Source: Miscanthus floridulus (Eukaryota > Streptophyta > Magnoliopsida > Poales > Poaceae). Taken from it: a stretch of 64,000 bases of DNA. Location: NCBI RefSeq assembly GCF_019320115.1, contig NC_089586.1, positions 372,001-436,000 of the forward strand, read 5' to 3'. Shown here piece by piece: positions 22,369-32,999 of the stretch. The stretch's first letter is position 1. Every line of letters starts with the position of its first letter. Under the pieces are notes generated by a model. That model was not told where the DNA came from and ran no database searches. It worked only from the letters and a program-made list of their open reading frames with translations. A program made the translations under genes and the position numbers.

Positions 22369-23677
22369 GATACGTTGCTTCTACCCTTAAATTCCCAAGC
22401 GTCATACAAGTTTCCTCGAAATACAATAAAGAAGCGTTCTTTAATTGTTCTAAATTTTTGAGGAACCCCCAAGCCCATCGGTATGGGTTCGGCGTTACGA
22501 TAACGCTAGGGGGGAGACTCGACTCTGCCTCTACAGAACCGAGCCTCCCTCGGGGGCTAGGGGGGAACCTCCCCCCAAATCCCAAACTCTGTCACAAACT
22601 CTGACAAATCGCTTGCAAAAACCTAAGGACCAAAAGTTTGCCTCGAGGCCAAAAGGCCGGCTGAGCCGCGAGACAGCCTACGCCTCTGGGCTACGGCAAC
22701 TCCCTCACCACCTTTCACCCGAGGGGCAGCTTAGGCTCCAAGGAAGTTTTTGCAAAGGACTTGTCTAAAAATGAGATAGGGGGACACCATTTTTTAGTCG
22801 TCTTTTCAAAAATTTCCTACGCCAAACTCTCTCACGTACTCTGACAAATCAATTATAAAAAACCTAAGGACCAAAAGTATGCCTTGAGGCCAAAAGGCTA
22901 GCCGAGCCGCAAGACTGCCTACGCCTCTGGGCTACGGCAACTCCCTCACCACCTTTCGCCAGAGGGGCAGCTTGGGCTCCGAGGAAGTTTTTTGCAAGTG
23001 ATATGTTCAGAAATGGGGCAGAGGGCAAGGGCTGGGAAACATAATAGAAAATAATTAAAAAGCATATATAAAAAGTACTGAAAAGGCCTCAACGGCCACA
23101 AACGTTATGGTACAATGATGTACGTCCTAATCTATTACATGACCCCTTTGGCCCAGGTCAGAATACGGGGTCGCCAGCGTCGACGGACGGCGTAGGAGGA
23201 GCCACCTCCTCTTCGAACAGTCGGGCCAGCGACGTGCCAGGGGCCTCAGCCGCCTCCACCAAGCTTCATCACCTCCTCCTCGGCCTTCTCATCATCCTCT
23301 GCCATGATGTAAATCATGTCCGAGACCGGTAGGAAGGTCCGAGGGTCACACAAAAAGCCAGGGGAACTCCTGATCGCCCTCTCGCTTTGTGCAGAGGCTC
23401 GGGGGCTCTTCCTGTAACCTTGCCGAAGTCCAGCGACCCGAACTCGCACTCAGAGGCCCGACAAACGCAATAAACTCCTCACTCAACAGGAAAAAAAGCC
23501 CCTAGAGGAGTAAATCACTCCTCTAGGGCCTCGGGGGCTACACCCGACGGATGCGCTCGTGCGCACCCACCGGAACCTCAAAAAACAAAACACAATCCTG
23601 ATGGGAGTAGCTGCAAGCCAAGTCTCGACAAACCCTCAGGGAGAGTGCTCGCACTCCCCCCGAGGCTCGGGGGCTAC
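22369..23677 (+). other. 3' internal region of element 1 with duplicated segment, antisense-ORF remnant and polypurine tract
   Basis: It starts with the second copy of GATAC and the last codons of integrase (to 22390). A segment of about 165 bp (22592-22760) is repeated at 22838-23000. On the minus strand around 23300-23150 lies a decayed copy of the antisense-gene C-terminus (acidic EDDEKAEEEVMKL, compare the acidic end in element 2), so element 1 once carried the same antisense gene. GGCTCGGGGGCTAC at 23664-23677 is the polypurine tract. Confidence 0.75.
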
Positions 23678-24984
23678 TGTCGGATACCATAAAAAGGGGT
23701 ACCCTAAGCAAGAACCGAAAAGATTGCTTAGACCTTACAAATATCAAAGCCGAAGGGCAACCACGAGGCCTCAGCCGATTCTCCAATTCGCCCCACCGAG
23801 GCCGTCTCGCCGAGGCACCCTCGTCGAGGCCGATTTTTCGATTTTCCCCGCCGAGGCCCTCTCGTCAAGGCTGATTCTCTGATTTGCCCCGCCGAGGCCC
23901 TCTCGCCGAGGCCGATTCTCCGATTCACCCCGCCGAGGCCCTCTCGTCGAGGCCCTCTCGCCAAGGCTGATTCTCCGATTTGCCCCGCTGAGGCCCTCTC
24001 GCTGAGGCCGATTCTCTGATTCGCCCCGCCGAGGCCCTCTCGCCGAGGCCGATTCCCCGATTCGCCCCGCCGAGGCCCTCTCGCCGAGGCCGATTCCCCG
24101 ATTCGCCCCGCCGAGGCCATCCCTCTAGCAGTCTGTCCCATCCATTTAATGCGCCTGAATGCACCCACTACATCAGCCACGACCAGCAGGGTACAGCAAC
24201 AAGAGCGATGAGACAACGGTCAAATCTCCTTTTTACCATCCCTTACTGACAGTGCAGGGGTTACCATGCCCTGCGGCCACATGCCCTGCACTTTTCTACC
24301 TAAACCGGGTACGACGCTGACCACCGAGGCCCCCGCATCATACTCAGGTCACCACCCAGGCCTCTGCGCAGTCAGCCACAAACACCTGCCAGGCCTCTGC
24401 GTGCCACCAAGTCAAAAATTCACAAGGCACAATATGTCACCTACAGCGGAGGCCATGCTGACTAGACGTCAACGAGGACCCATTCGACTTCAACAGCCTC
24501 GGGCATGGCCGGCACGACGCACCAGTGATCAAGTACCAATTGCTATTCCTGACACTGTGCTGCTATAGGAATAGGCCACAGTACTAGATCTTCCTTCCTC
24601 GCTAAGGCTCCACATGTAGCTCTCTCATGTACTCCTGGCTCCCTCCTTGCGGCTATAAAAGGAAGCAGCCAGGGCCGTTTCTAGAAAACGAGACCACGTC
24701 GGCCCTTACGCACACTCTCCTGCCGCCTGAGAGCAACGTCTCAAGCAGCCCACATCACTCCCCGTCGAGACCTGGGACTAGCTCCCTCTCTCACCTAGCT
24801 TGTAACCCCCTACTACAAACACTTCGGTGCAAGGAATACAAGATCGAGCTCTCAGACTGGACGTAGGGCATCGATTGCCTGAACCAGTATAAACCTTGTG
24901 TCTCTTTGCATCACCATCCGGGATTAGGGGCACGCAGTTCATATTTACTGGTTGGTTGAGGACCCCCGGTCCAAAACACCGACA
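23678..24984 (+). repeat. 3' LTR of element 1, directly upstream of eIF2A
   Basis: 1307 bp. The TATA box is at 24654-24661, in the same direction as the gene that starts at 25256. It contains eight units of the 40-bp GC-rich repeat (23775-24115). It ends AACACCGACA and is followed by ATTTA. Confidence 0.93.
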
Positions 24985-25050
24985 ATTTAATTCCACAAAA
25001 AATATGATTTTATATAAAAATTATCTTCATTTAATTCCGTAAAAAATATG
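24985..25050 (+). repeat. 44-bp tandem repeat that was the target of element 1
   Basis: The unit starting ATTTAATTCCACAAAAAA at 24985 recurs at 25029 as ATTTAATTCCGTAAAAAA, and its 3' part also occurs at about 125-151 left of element 1. Element 1 therefore landed at the boundary of a repeat unit. The sequence is AT-rich and lies about 200-270 bp before the eIF2A ATG. Confidence 0.75.
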
Positions 25051-25255
25051 ATTTGACATGATTAAGACACTGACAACGGCGGCCTCACAAAAGCTTAGCG
25101 CCCTAGTCCCACCTGTCAGCTGCTGTAGCAAGCAAACTGACATCACCCGCATCTCCTAGACGCCGTCCCCAACCTCTCCGTCCCGCGCCGCCGCCGCCCG
25201 TCACTGTGCTCGCGATCTCGCCGGCGGCCCCAGAGGACTTGTCGCGTGCTCGGCC

Positions 25256-28200
25256 ATGGCGTCGTCACCGCCGGCCCTCGAGATCCTAGGTATCCTCACA
25301 CATCCCCTCTCTCTCTCTCCTCGCCGCGTTTGCCCCCTTAATATCTCGCGTTCGAACACCGCCCCTCTGACGGAATGCGCCAACCTCGCAGTTCGCGAGC
25401 CCGACGGCTTCACGGTGTGGTCCGGCCCGCCATACCCTCCGGGCACCACCAGCCCGCCGCAGAGACTCCCCAAGACGGCGTGCGGCGCCACCTCTTTCTC
25501 CACCGACGGTGCCCGCCTCCTCGCGACGGTGGCATCGGCCTCGGCCACCGTCTACGATTGCCGCACACTCGCCGTTGTCAAGTGCTTCGAGCTACCGGGT
25601 CTCCTCGCCGCCGCGCTGTCGCCCACGGGGGCGTATCTGCAGACCTTCCAGAAGTCCTCCTCGCCGCAGGAGAAGAATGTCACGGTCTGGCACGTTGACA
25701 CAGCTGCTGCTCTCTACCAGCACTACCAGAAGAGCATGTCTAAGGCCACCTGGTACGTGTTGCTTGGGCTCTCGTGACACTGATAAATTATGCTGCCTGC
25801 ACTCTTTATCCTTCATTATGCTTGTAGAGATGTTAATATGTAGGTTAGCGTCTTATTACTCCTGATTTATCTGATGAACATTTTATGGGGGATAGTGGCA
25901 GACGCTCGCTTGTTAACTACATCCAGCACATTTGCTATTGCAATATTTCGTTATATGTCATATGGTAGCTATGTTTGAATTCTTGCACAGTTGTATACAC
26001 ATCTATCACTGAGGTTCCTATCAAGCTGGATGATGCTTCTTTTGGGAGACTAGCAAAGAAACAAAACTGTTACTCGATTTTAAAGATATCTCCTAGTACC
26101 CGATCCTTAGTGATTAGATTGGCTACTGATTAAGCTTTTTATCCTGGTTCCTGGATTTGAGATTCTAACACTACCTTCTGCCACCATTCTATGTGGATTC
26201 TCCATTAGTCGCACACATGAGATTAGGCAAAAAAGAAACCTGAGACAGTATAGGAGGAAGTATCTATAAATTCGATCAATTTGCGTAAGCATGAGACACA
26301 TTTGAGTTCTTTTGATGCATGATATGTTGATTGAACCCGCAGGCCAATGGTTCAGTTTTCTGCGGATGAATCGGTCGCTTGCCGGATGATGCCTAATGAG
26401 ATACAATTCTTTGATCCAAAAGATTTTGCAAAAGGGATTTTGTATAGGATAAGAATGCCTGGCATAGCTACGATGCAGCTAGCAACTGCACCAGGATCTC
26501 ATGTTGCTGGATTCGTCCCAGAGGCTAAGGTTTGATTTGTTACATTTTATTTAGGTAATTAGACTGTGTTTCTGCAAACTAGTTTCACAAGGTTACTGAT
26601 CTATTTCTCTCTCTGGTTTCGAGTAGGGTGTTCCAGCTAGTGTTCAGATATTTTCTTGCAACAAGGACGCACAAAATCAAGTTGTTGCTCGCAGGAGCTT
26701 TTTTCGTTGTTCCACTGTTCAATTACACTGGAACAAAGGGTCCACTGGGCTTCTAGTTCTTGCTCAAGCTGACGTGGATAAAACCAACCAGAGTTACTAT
26801 GGTGAAACCAAGTTGAACTACTTGACAACTGACAGGGCCTTTGAAGGAATTGTTCCACTTAGTAAGTTCTTAGGTTTTGACAATATTTATCCTTTAATTT
26901 CTGGTATCTGACCCTATCATGTATTGGCAGAAAAGGATGGGCCAGTCCATGATGTGCAGTGGTCTTCCTCTGGCTCTGAATTTGCTGTGGTTTATGGATG
27001 TATCCTTATATTTACTGTCTTCATATGCACTGTAGAATTTCAGAGTTTTACCTTTTATGTACCATTTGTCCTTTTTAAGTGCTCCTTAACCGTATCTCAG
27101 TTATGCCGGCCAAGGCAACAATATTCAACAAGAAGTGCAACCCTCTTGTTGAGCTTGGTGAAGGACCTTACAATACGATAAGATGGAACCCCAAAGGACG
27201 ATGTATCCTCTAGAATAATTTGATCAGTCAGTCTTGTGTGAAAATGTGGTGGGCATATCTAGCTGTTTCTATCTGCGAAAGTTGGACTAAGCCATGCTCC
27301 CTATGTTCTTTTCATAGGGCGTATTAGAATCTGGATAACTCTTTACAAGCATTCTTTGACTACTAATTTTTATTATGAAAAGCTAGTGCTACAAAAATAA
27401 CATTATTTTAAAGATGTCAAATACACATCTATTCATATAACTTTTGCACACTAAGTGTGCATATAATTTGACTAATTGTTAGTTACAGTTTAAGAAATTT
27501 GACCTTTTCAGATCCTAATACTCAGTATAATAAGAAACGGAGGGAGTATATACATCTTATGAAACCTGTTGCTTTTACAATATCCTTGACCACATTTTCT
27601 CGACCAGTTTTTGTATTAGCAGGATTTGGTAATTTGCCTGGTGATATGGTATATTTCTACACCAAACAATTTTTCAGCATTATTCTTCACCCTGAAAATT
27701 TATAAATATTGCCTATTTCATCTGCTTAACTCTTTAAGTTTGGTATAGAAAAAACAAAGATAAACTACAATAGCAAACATGCCTTAATACCTGTAAGCAT
27801 CTACAAATAGTTGCATTGTAGCTCACATGGTATTTTCTGCCCAGGTGTTCTGGGATTATTCAGAAAAGAAATTGGTAGCAAAAACAAAGGCAGAATGTTC
27901 TGTCACAAGTGAATGGTCCCCTGATGGTCGTCATTTTATGACTGCTACGACAGCGCCGAGGCTCCAAATAGACAATTGGTATGTTTACTGTATTTGGCAA
28001 TTGGCATATTAATGGACATAGTTAAATGCCCTTACTGAATGGAACTGTTGTTGCAGTATAAAAATATTTGACCACAACGGATCTCTGCAGTTTAAGAAGA
28101 TGTTTGAAAGGCTGTATCAGGTATACTGTATACCCTCAACATAACTTCTTATTTTTTATCCTATTCTGTTCCTAAACTGTAGTAACATGCTGAAATTTAT

Positions 28201-29228
28201 AGATAAATATGCACTCTATATTTCTGATTTTTTTTGAATCATTCAGGCTGATTGGAAACCTGAAGTACCTGAAAGATTCGGTGACATTGCTGACCTGACA
28301 ACATCCTTGAGTACCTTAAAGATTGAAGAAACAAAAAAACAAGGTTCTGGTATTCTCGTAGATTCCAAGTCAATCTGTTCTGATCAATTGATATCTTCCC
28401 TTGACGTCCTTCTATAGTTTCAGCACAAGGTTCCAAGTCAGCACAAACATCAAGCAAGGCCCCTGCAAATACAGCACCGAAACCTACAGCATACCTCCCA
28501 CCCCATGCTAAGGGTTCTGCAGAACTTCAGGACAAGGTACAAGCTTCTATCTAATAACACCACCATGGTTCCATTGCAGAACTGGGGTGTTTGGTCTTTG
28601 GTAGGAATGGAATGTGAAACTGAATGATTTGGTCTATTACCATGCAATTGCTCCTTGTCATGGTGCCGCAACAACAACAAAGCCCGTTAGTCCTCCAAGC
28701 AAGTTGGGCTAGATCTCCATATGAGTGGTTGGATTTTTTATGTTGGTTTGTCAGGCCTATCACCACCTCCTTTACCTGGGATTGTGACCGGCTATGCTGA
28801 AAGTGAAAGTTGAAACAACACAGGCTAGATCTTGCCAGTGTCAAATAGAATAAAAGAGGAATGTGTCTCATATACTTAATAAATCATATGCTGGCGATTA
28901 CCTGGGATTTGCTGTGCTCAGCTAATTCTTTTGGTTGTTGTTCCAGCTCGTTCGAGAAAATTCTCATTGTTTGGCAGTATAAGAATATTGACTTATCATG
29001 TTTTGGTGCATTGCAGCTCTTTGGTGGATTAGCTCCTGCAGGGTGAGTTTCACATTCTTCATTCACCTTTTCTTATGCCTTTTTTTACATCGACAGATAA
29101 CCCACTGACCTTAACAATGTAACAGGGGGGAGATGAGCAAAAATGCATTGCGAAACAAGAAGCGCAGAGAGAAACAGAAGGAAAAGAAAGCTGCTGAAGC
29201 GTCAGGCTTTCCTGCTGATGAAAGTTGA
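25256..29228 (+). CDS. EIF2A: Eukaryotic translation initiation factor 2A (eIF2A)
   Basis: Exons: 25256-25289, 25392-25752, 26343-26529, 26627-26861, 26931-26999, 27101-27202, 27608-27648, 27845-27978, 28057-28120, 28247-28343, 28424-28536, 29017-29042, 29126-29228; all GT...AG, joining to 521 codons plus stop in frame. The N-terminal 400 or so residues form a WD40-type beta-propeller (VREPDGFTVW, then VQWSSSGSEFAVVYGF, AGFGNLPGD then FWDY, SEWSPDGRHFMTAT). The C-terminus is Pro/Ser-rich then strongly basic (NALRNKKRREKQKEKK), the region known to contact tRNA/ribosomal partners. eIF2A can deliver Met-tRNA to 40S subunits without GTP and acts in non-canonical initiation; cytosolic. Length matches the plant family. 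Exon 11 could begin six bases later. A retrotransposon LTR ends 271 bp before the ATG. Confidence 0.93.
27297..27547. mobile_element. Stowaway-like MITE in eIF2A intron 6
   Basis: It starts CTCCCTATGTTCTTTT and ends AAGAAACGGAGGGAG, inverted ends typical of Stowaway (CTCCCTCCGT), followed by TA. About 250 bp, AT-rich. The left end is degenerate, so the boundary is approximate. Confidence 0.55.
28560..28990. repeat. Repeat-like insert in eIF2A intron 11
   Basis: Intron 11 (28537-29016) is the second longest after intron 2. It contains GCCGCAACAACAACAAAGCC followed by CAAGCAAGTTGGGCTAGAT, a motif that is very common in dispersed grass repeats (from memory). I cannot define ends or class. Confidence 0.4.
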
Positions 29229-30040
29229 TCTGTGCTGGATTTGTTTCAGCATTTCCAACCACCGAGTATAACAGACAGTGACAAATGATTTCTTTCAATC
29301 TGGTGAAACGGCCATGCACCAATTCACGTTTACACCGTATGAAACTCTTCATAGTTTGGTGCAGACAGTCAGGTTATTTTTTCAGTGTTATACTGAATTT
29401 GTATAAGCATATCGAAGAAACAGAATAGTGAGGCTATTTCATATTTTCATGTGCTCTCTTGTTCTGTCGATGGATTCGTGATCATTGTGCTAGCAATGCC
29501 ACTATTGAAAGGACGATAGTTTCATGGGCATGATAGTTCTTGCCGAATTTCCTACAAAACATTATCGTACACTGTTGCATTAGCATGGCAAGAATAATTG
29601 TGTAACTTTGAAGTACTAATGTCCTAATCCTAACCCCCCAAAAAAATGTATGGCATGGCAACTTGCTAGCTGATTAGCCGAGGGCTGAGGCTTGTGGCAA
29701 GAGATCTGCAGTCCTCAACAAACACGTGCATAGAAAGAGTTAGTAAATAATCCTTCACCCCCCGCTACACATTTCGTGTCACAGTTGAGAGTTTTGATCG
29801 ATCAGATGCACAAGCTATCACCAACGTCTGATTGGCAGGTTACAGTCTCAAAACACGGTCCCATCAACTACAAAATTGCCAAGAATTCACTCACGAGACA
29901 TACCCGGTAAAGAACAAAAAAAATCAATGGTCCAGGCGACAGGCGACAGGCGACCTTACTCCGCTGCACTAGCCCACGTTCCTATTATGCATTCTGCAAT
30001 GGGTCAAAAAAAAGGAGGGGGGCTGATGATACCCCATCAA
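29229..30040. other. Convergent intergenic region between eIF2A and the membrane-protein gene
   Basis: Holds the 3' UTRs of both genes; 812 bp. No additional gene or repeat recognised. Stop codons of the two genes face each other. Confidence 0.6.
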
Positions 30041-32999
30041 CTAAGACTCCTGAGCATGGGGACGCCAGTTTCCCCTGCAAAGCTCCTGCATAAGATGCAC
30101 AAATTTCTGAGGCTGTTGCCACCATGTAGGTTTTGACACAGCTGATCTCTCATATTGGTCCTCTTCTGAGCCTTCCTTCTGCATGAAGCTCTCGGAGAAG
30201 CTGTGCCACTTTTGCATGGCACGCTTCAGTCGGGCAGTCCTCTTACCAGTGACGAGATATCTGGTGTAGTCCCTGGCAAGACGGTAAAGTTCCTCCCCTC
30301 TGATTATGTGGATGTACTGCACCGTTAGAAAAAATGCAGTGATTTAGCAGCCATCCTGGAGGGTTAATGCTTGTCACTATGATAAACACAGATGCATACA
30401 TTTGAATTTCGTAAGATCTGGCTATAACAAAATTGTAAAGGTAATTCATATCATAAAGGGACTATAATCATTTTGTACCTAAGTGTCACATGTACAAGCA
30501 AAAAAAACCTAAGAGCATGAAGTCTATTGATACCATTCTGTCTTTTTCATAAGCAATGGTGTTTCAGCAGTCTATGATGCCCAGTGCTAACTTATCAAAT
30601 AGGTATACCAGGAAATGCAGAAGAAACAAGGAAAACAAAACAATTACCACAAGTATGAAAGCAACAGTGGCCAAGATAACTTGGACTACTTCATCCAATG
30701 TTTCCTTGAACGATTCATCATCTGGGCCACCAGAACCACCACTGCCCCCACGGCGATTCCCATTCCCTCCGCCTCCACCAGACGCTTGTTCTCTCAGTTT
30801 AGCCACCTGCTCCTTCAGCAAGTCTTGTATGGGCCGGGGCTTTTTTGCATCAGCCATAGCTTTCTTCAAAGATTCCATCAAAGGCTGCAAAAAACCGATA
30901 TACAAGATCACCAACCTATTAAGAAATGTAAATGCACTCTGCTAGCAGAACCAAATGTATGTAAATGTTTTGGGGATTGAGACTTTTCCTATATATTTGG
31001 TTTCTTGACCAAGCCAGCTATTCCTAACATGTACCCTTGATCTGTGTTTAAATTCGATATGGTAGCCTAACATGCTCCCTCCATTTTAGGTTTGTCCTAA
31101 GTCAAACATTCCTAACTTTGACCAACAATTTAAAAATATAGTTTTAAATAGTTGAGAATAACCCAGCAGATTATTATGACTTCCAAAAACAACAGAAGTA
31201 ATCCACCTAAAGGAGTATGACAAAATTCTGAAGCGAGACAAGAGTAAGTTTGCTTTGATCCACCAAATATATCATACACTAGTTCAATTTAACAAATATC
31301 TAAGTGCACAGTATGGGCGTATGGCACATGCAAATAAAAATATCACTCTGACCATGTTTTACTTAATTCAACAAGAGTAAAGTCCACTGCCGGTCCTTAA
31401 ACTTGTGTCCCTATGTCATCCCGGTCCCTAAACTCTCAAAATAATTATTTATAGGTACCTAAACATTGTTCGGGTCTCACAATAGTCCTATCGGATCTCC
31501 ATGCGGTCCTATAATTTGCGTAGGTGTGTCATTTTGGTCCCAAATGTCGTGAACTAGCTAGCAGGATCAACGTGCTCCAGCCACTGGCCACCCACGCTCG
31601 GCCTCGGTCCGAGCTGCCGTAGTACGTGCCAACCACAGCCGGCGTGTGGGTCTGTGGAATCGAACGCGACAACCACGCCGCCACCGAATGCCGCCTCCTC
31701 TTCGGCGCCCGCGCAGGCCGCGCGTCGCACACCACTGGCGCTGTCGATGCCTCGGACGCCATGGAGAGGCTGTCAGAGCAGTCCTGCTGCGCAGAGGAGG
31801 CTGTGAAGGAGGACTGGACAGCCATGACGACTAGGTGAGGTGACCTCGAAGCTCGCCGGTGGAAGCGACGTCTTGGTCATTCGGCCAGTACGGCTGCGCT
31901 AGGTGGCCTGCGCGGCTGCGCCAAGTCCGACGCCGCAGAGACTAGACTACGCACCATCAAAACGCAGGCGAGCAAGGAAGCAATTGTCTCCATGCTCGAG
32001 CCGTGGCCGCTCCCTCTCACCCATGACACGACTCCGAGGACAGTAGTACATGCACTGTGGTGCGGCCTAGGCAAAAGCCGCCGGCAGCAAGAGGTGGCGA
32101 GCCGAGAGTAGCCTGAAGCCACCGGCAAGCCGCCCCTGCACGCATCACCACCCGAGCAACACCAGGTGAGGCCGCCCCAGCGCCACCGTGCGAGCAGGCC
32201 CATGAGCTGCTGGGCGAGGGTGCCCTGGGTGAGCGCGCTTCCCTGCCGCGGACGTCCGGCGTGCGAAGAGTTGCCGTCGAGGAGGCCAAAGGCCGAGCGG
32301 CGCAGTAGGCACTAGTCAGTCCGGGAGGAGACAGAGTCACGGGTAGCGGGTTCAGACCCGTTTGGATGGGCAATGAGACCCGAACAATGTTTAGGTATCT
32401 AGATGAACGTTTTGTAAGTTTAGGGACCGGGATGACACAGCTGTACAAGTTTAAGGACCGGTAGCAAACTTTACTCATTCAACAATATCAAGTGCACTGG
32501 TGGCATTCATAAATTTTGGCACCGACAAAACATCAACTTTGTTTAATTTCATCCACCAACTAAGCTACCGAAACTGGCCTTGGACAAAACCTATGCGTGA
32601 CCAAAATTTTGGTAATTGGCAGTGAATCCACGGTAACACTATCATTTGACACGTATTCAACACACCCCTAGAATCATATCAAGAAAACAACACAGCTATG
32701 CATTTTTGCATGATAAATTTATAAGAAATATCAAGCATAAAAGGAAGGCCTTAGAAGCTACTTACATCATCAGCAGTGCCAGGGTTTCCCTTTCCACTTA
32801 AGGCACATACAGGAGTAAGCCTTTTGTGGCTAGCAGCAATGAGAACTAGCCTTGGGTACACCTTCTGTTGCAGCTTGTGGAATCCAAGAGCATGTGAATA
32901 TAATGGATACTGATATGTGCTCCCAAGACCTGCTATAGGTTTGTTCACAATGATCCTACTGTGAGGCTTGCAAGTAGTGGCTTGGAAGTAGCTCATCAT
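30041..32999 (-). CDS. Predicted plastid-targeted single-pass membrane protein, function unknown
   Basis: Three exons on the minus strand: 32766-32999 (78 codons), 30648-30884 (79), 30041-30316 (91 plus stop), all phase 0, giving 248 residues. Residues 1-60 are rich in Ser/Thr/basic residues with few acids, resembling a chloroplast transit peptide. Residues 88-112 are a charged helix (PIQDLLKEQVAKLREQ), 113-131 a Gly/Asn-rich linker, and about 144-162 a hydrophobic membrane segment (VVQVILATVAFILVYIHII) split by intron 2. Residues 163-190 (RGEELYRLARDYTRYLVTGK) form a basic, probably conserved stretch; the tail is Trp-containing. I do not recognise a named family. The gene is convergent with eIF2A. 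Intron 1 (1.88 kb) carries a MULE. Targeting and topology are inferences. Confidence 0.75.
31375..32476. mobile_element. Non-autonomous Mutator-like element (possible Pack-MULE), TSD ATTCAACAA
   Basis: It starts GAGTAAAGTCCACTGCCGG, and the reverse complement of its end starts GAGTAAAGTTTGCTACCGG. The inverted repeats extend about 100 bp, up to CATTGTTCGGGTCTC in both arms. The 9-bp duplication ATTCAACAA is at 31366-31374 and 32477-32485. Long inverted repeats with a 9-bp duplication define a MULE. The 900-bp centre is strikingly GC-rich compared with the surrounding intron. I see no transposase, so the cargo may be captured genomic DNA (inference). Confidence 0.88.

Larger units (their letters stand above)
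152..24984 (+). mobile_element. Element 1: internally deleted Ty3/gypsy LTR retrotransposon (Tat-like), host of nested insertions
   Basis: Both LTRs start TGTCGG and end CCGACA. The element is flanked by the 5-bp duplication ATTTA (147-151 and 24985-24989). A primer-binding-type sequence follows the 5' LTR and a polypurine tract precedes the 3' LTR. Once solo LTR A (1778-3811) and element 2 (4198-22368) are removed, only about 2 kb of internal sequence remains: the gag N-terminus joined to a scrap of reverse transcriptase, then to the integrase C-terminus, then the 3' region. It could not encode its own enzymes. Assignment to the Tat lineage rests on similarity to element 2 and its antisense ORF (inference). 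Confidence 0.93.

Noticed and set aside
31529..32478. Open frames inside the MULE as a gene
   Set aside because: Short, on both strands, no recognisable domain; transposase absent. Treated as possible captured sequence only.
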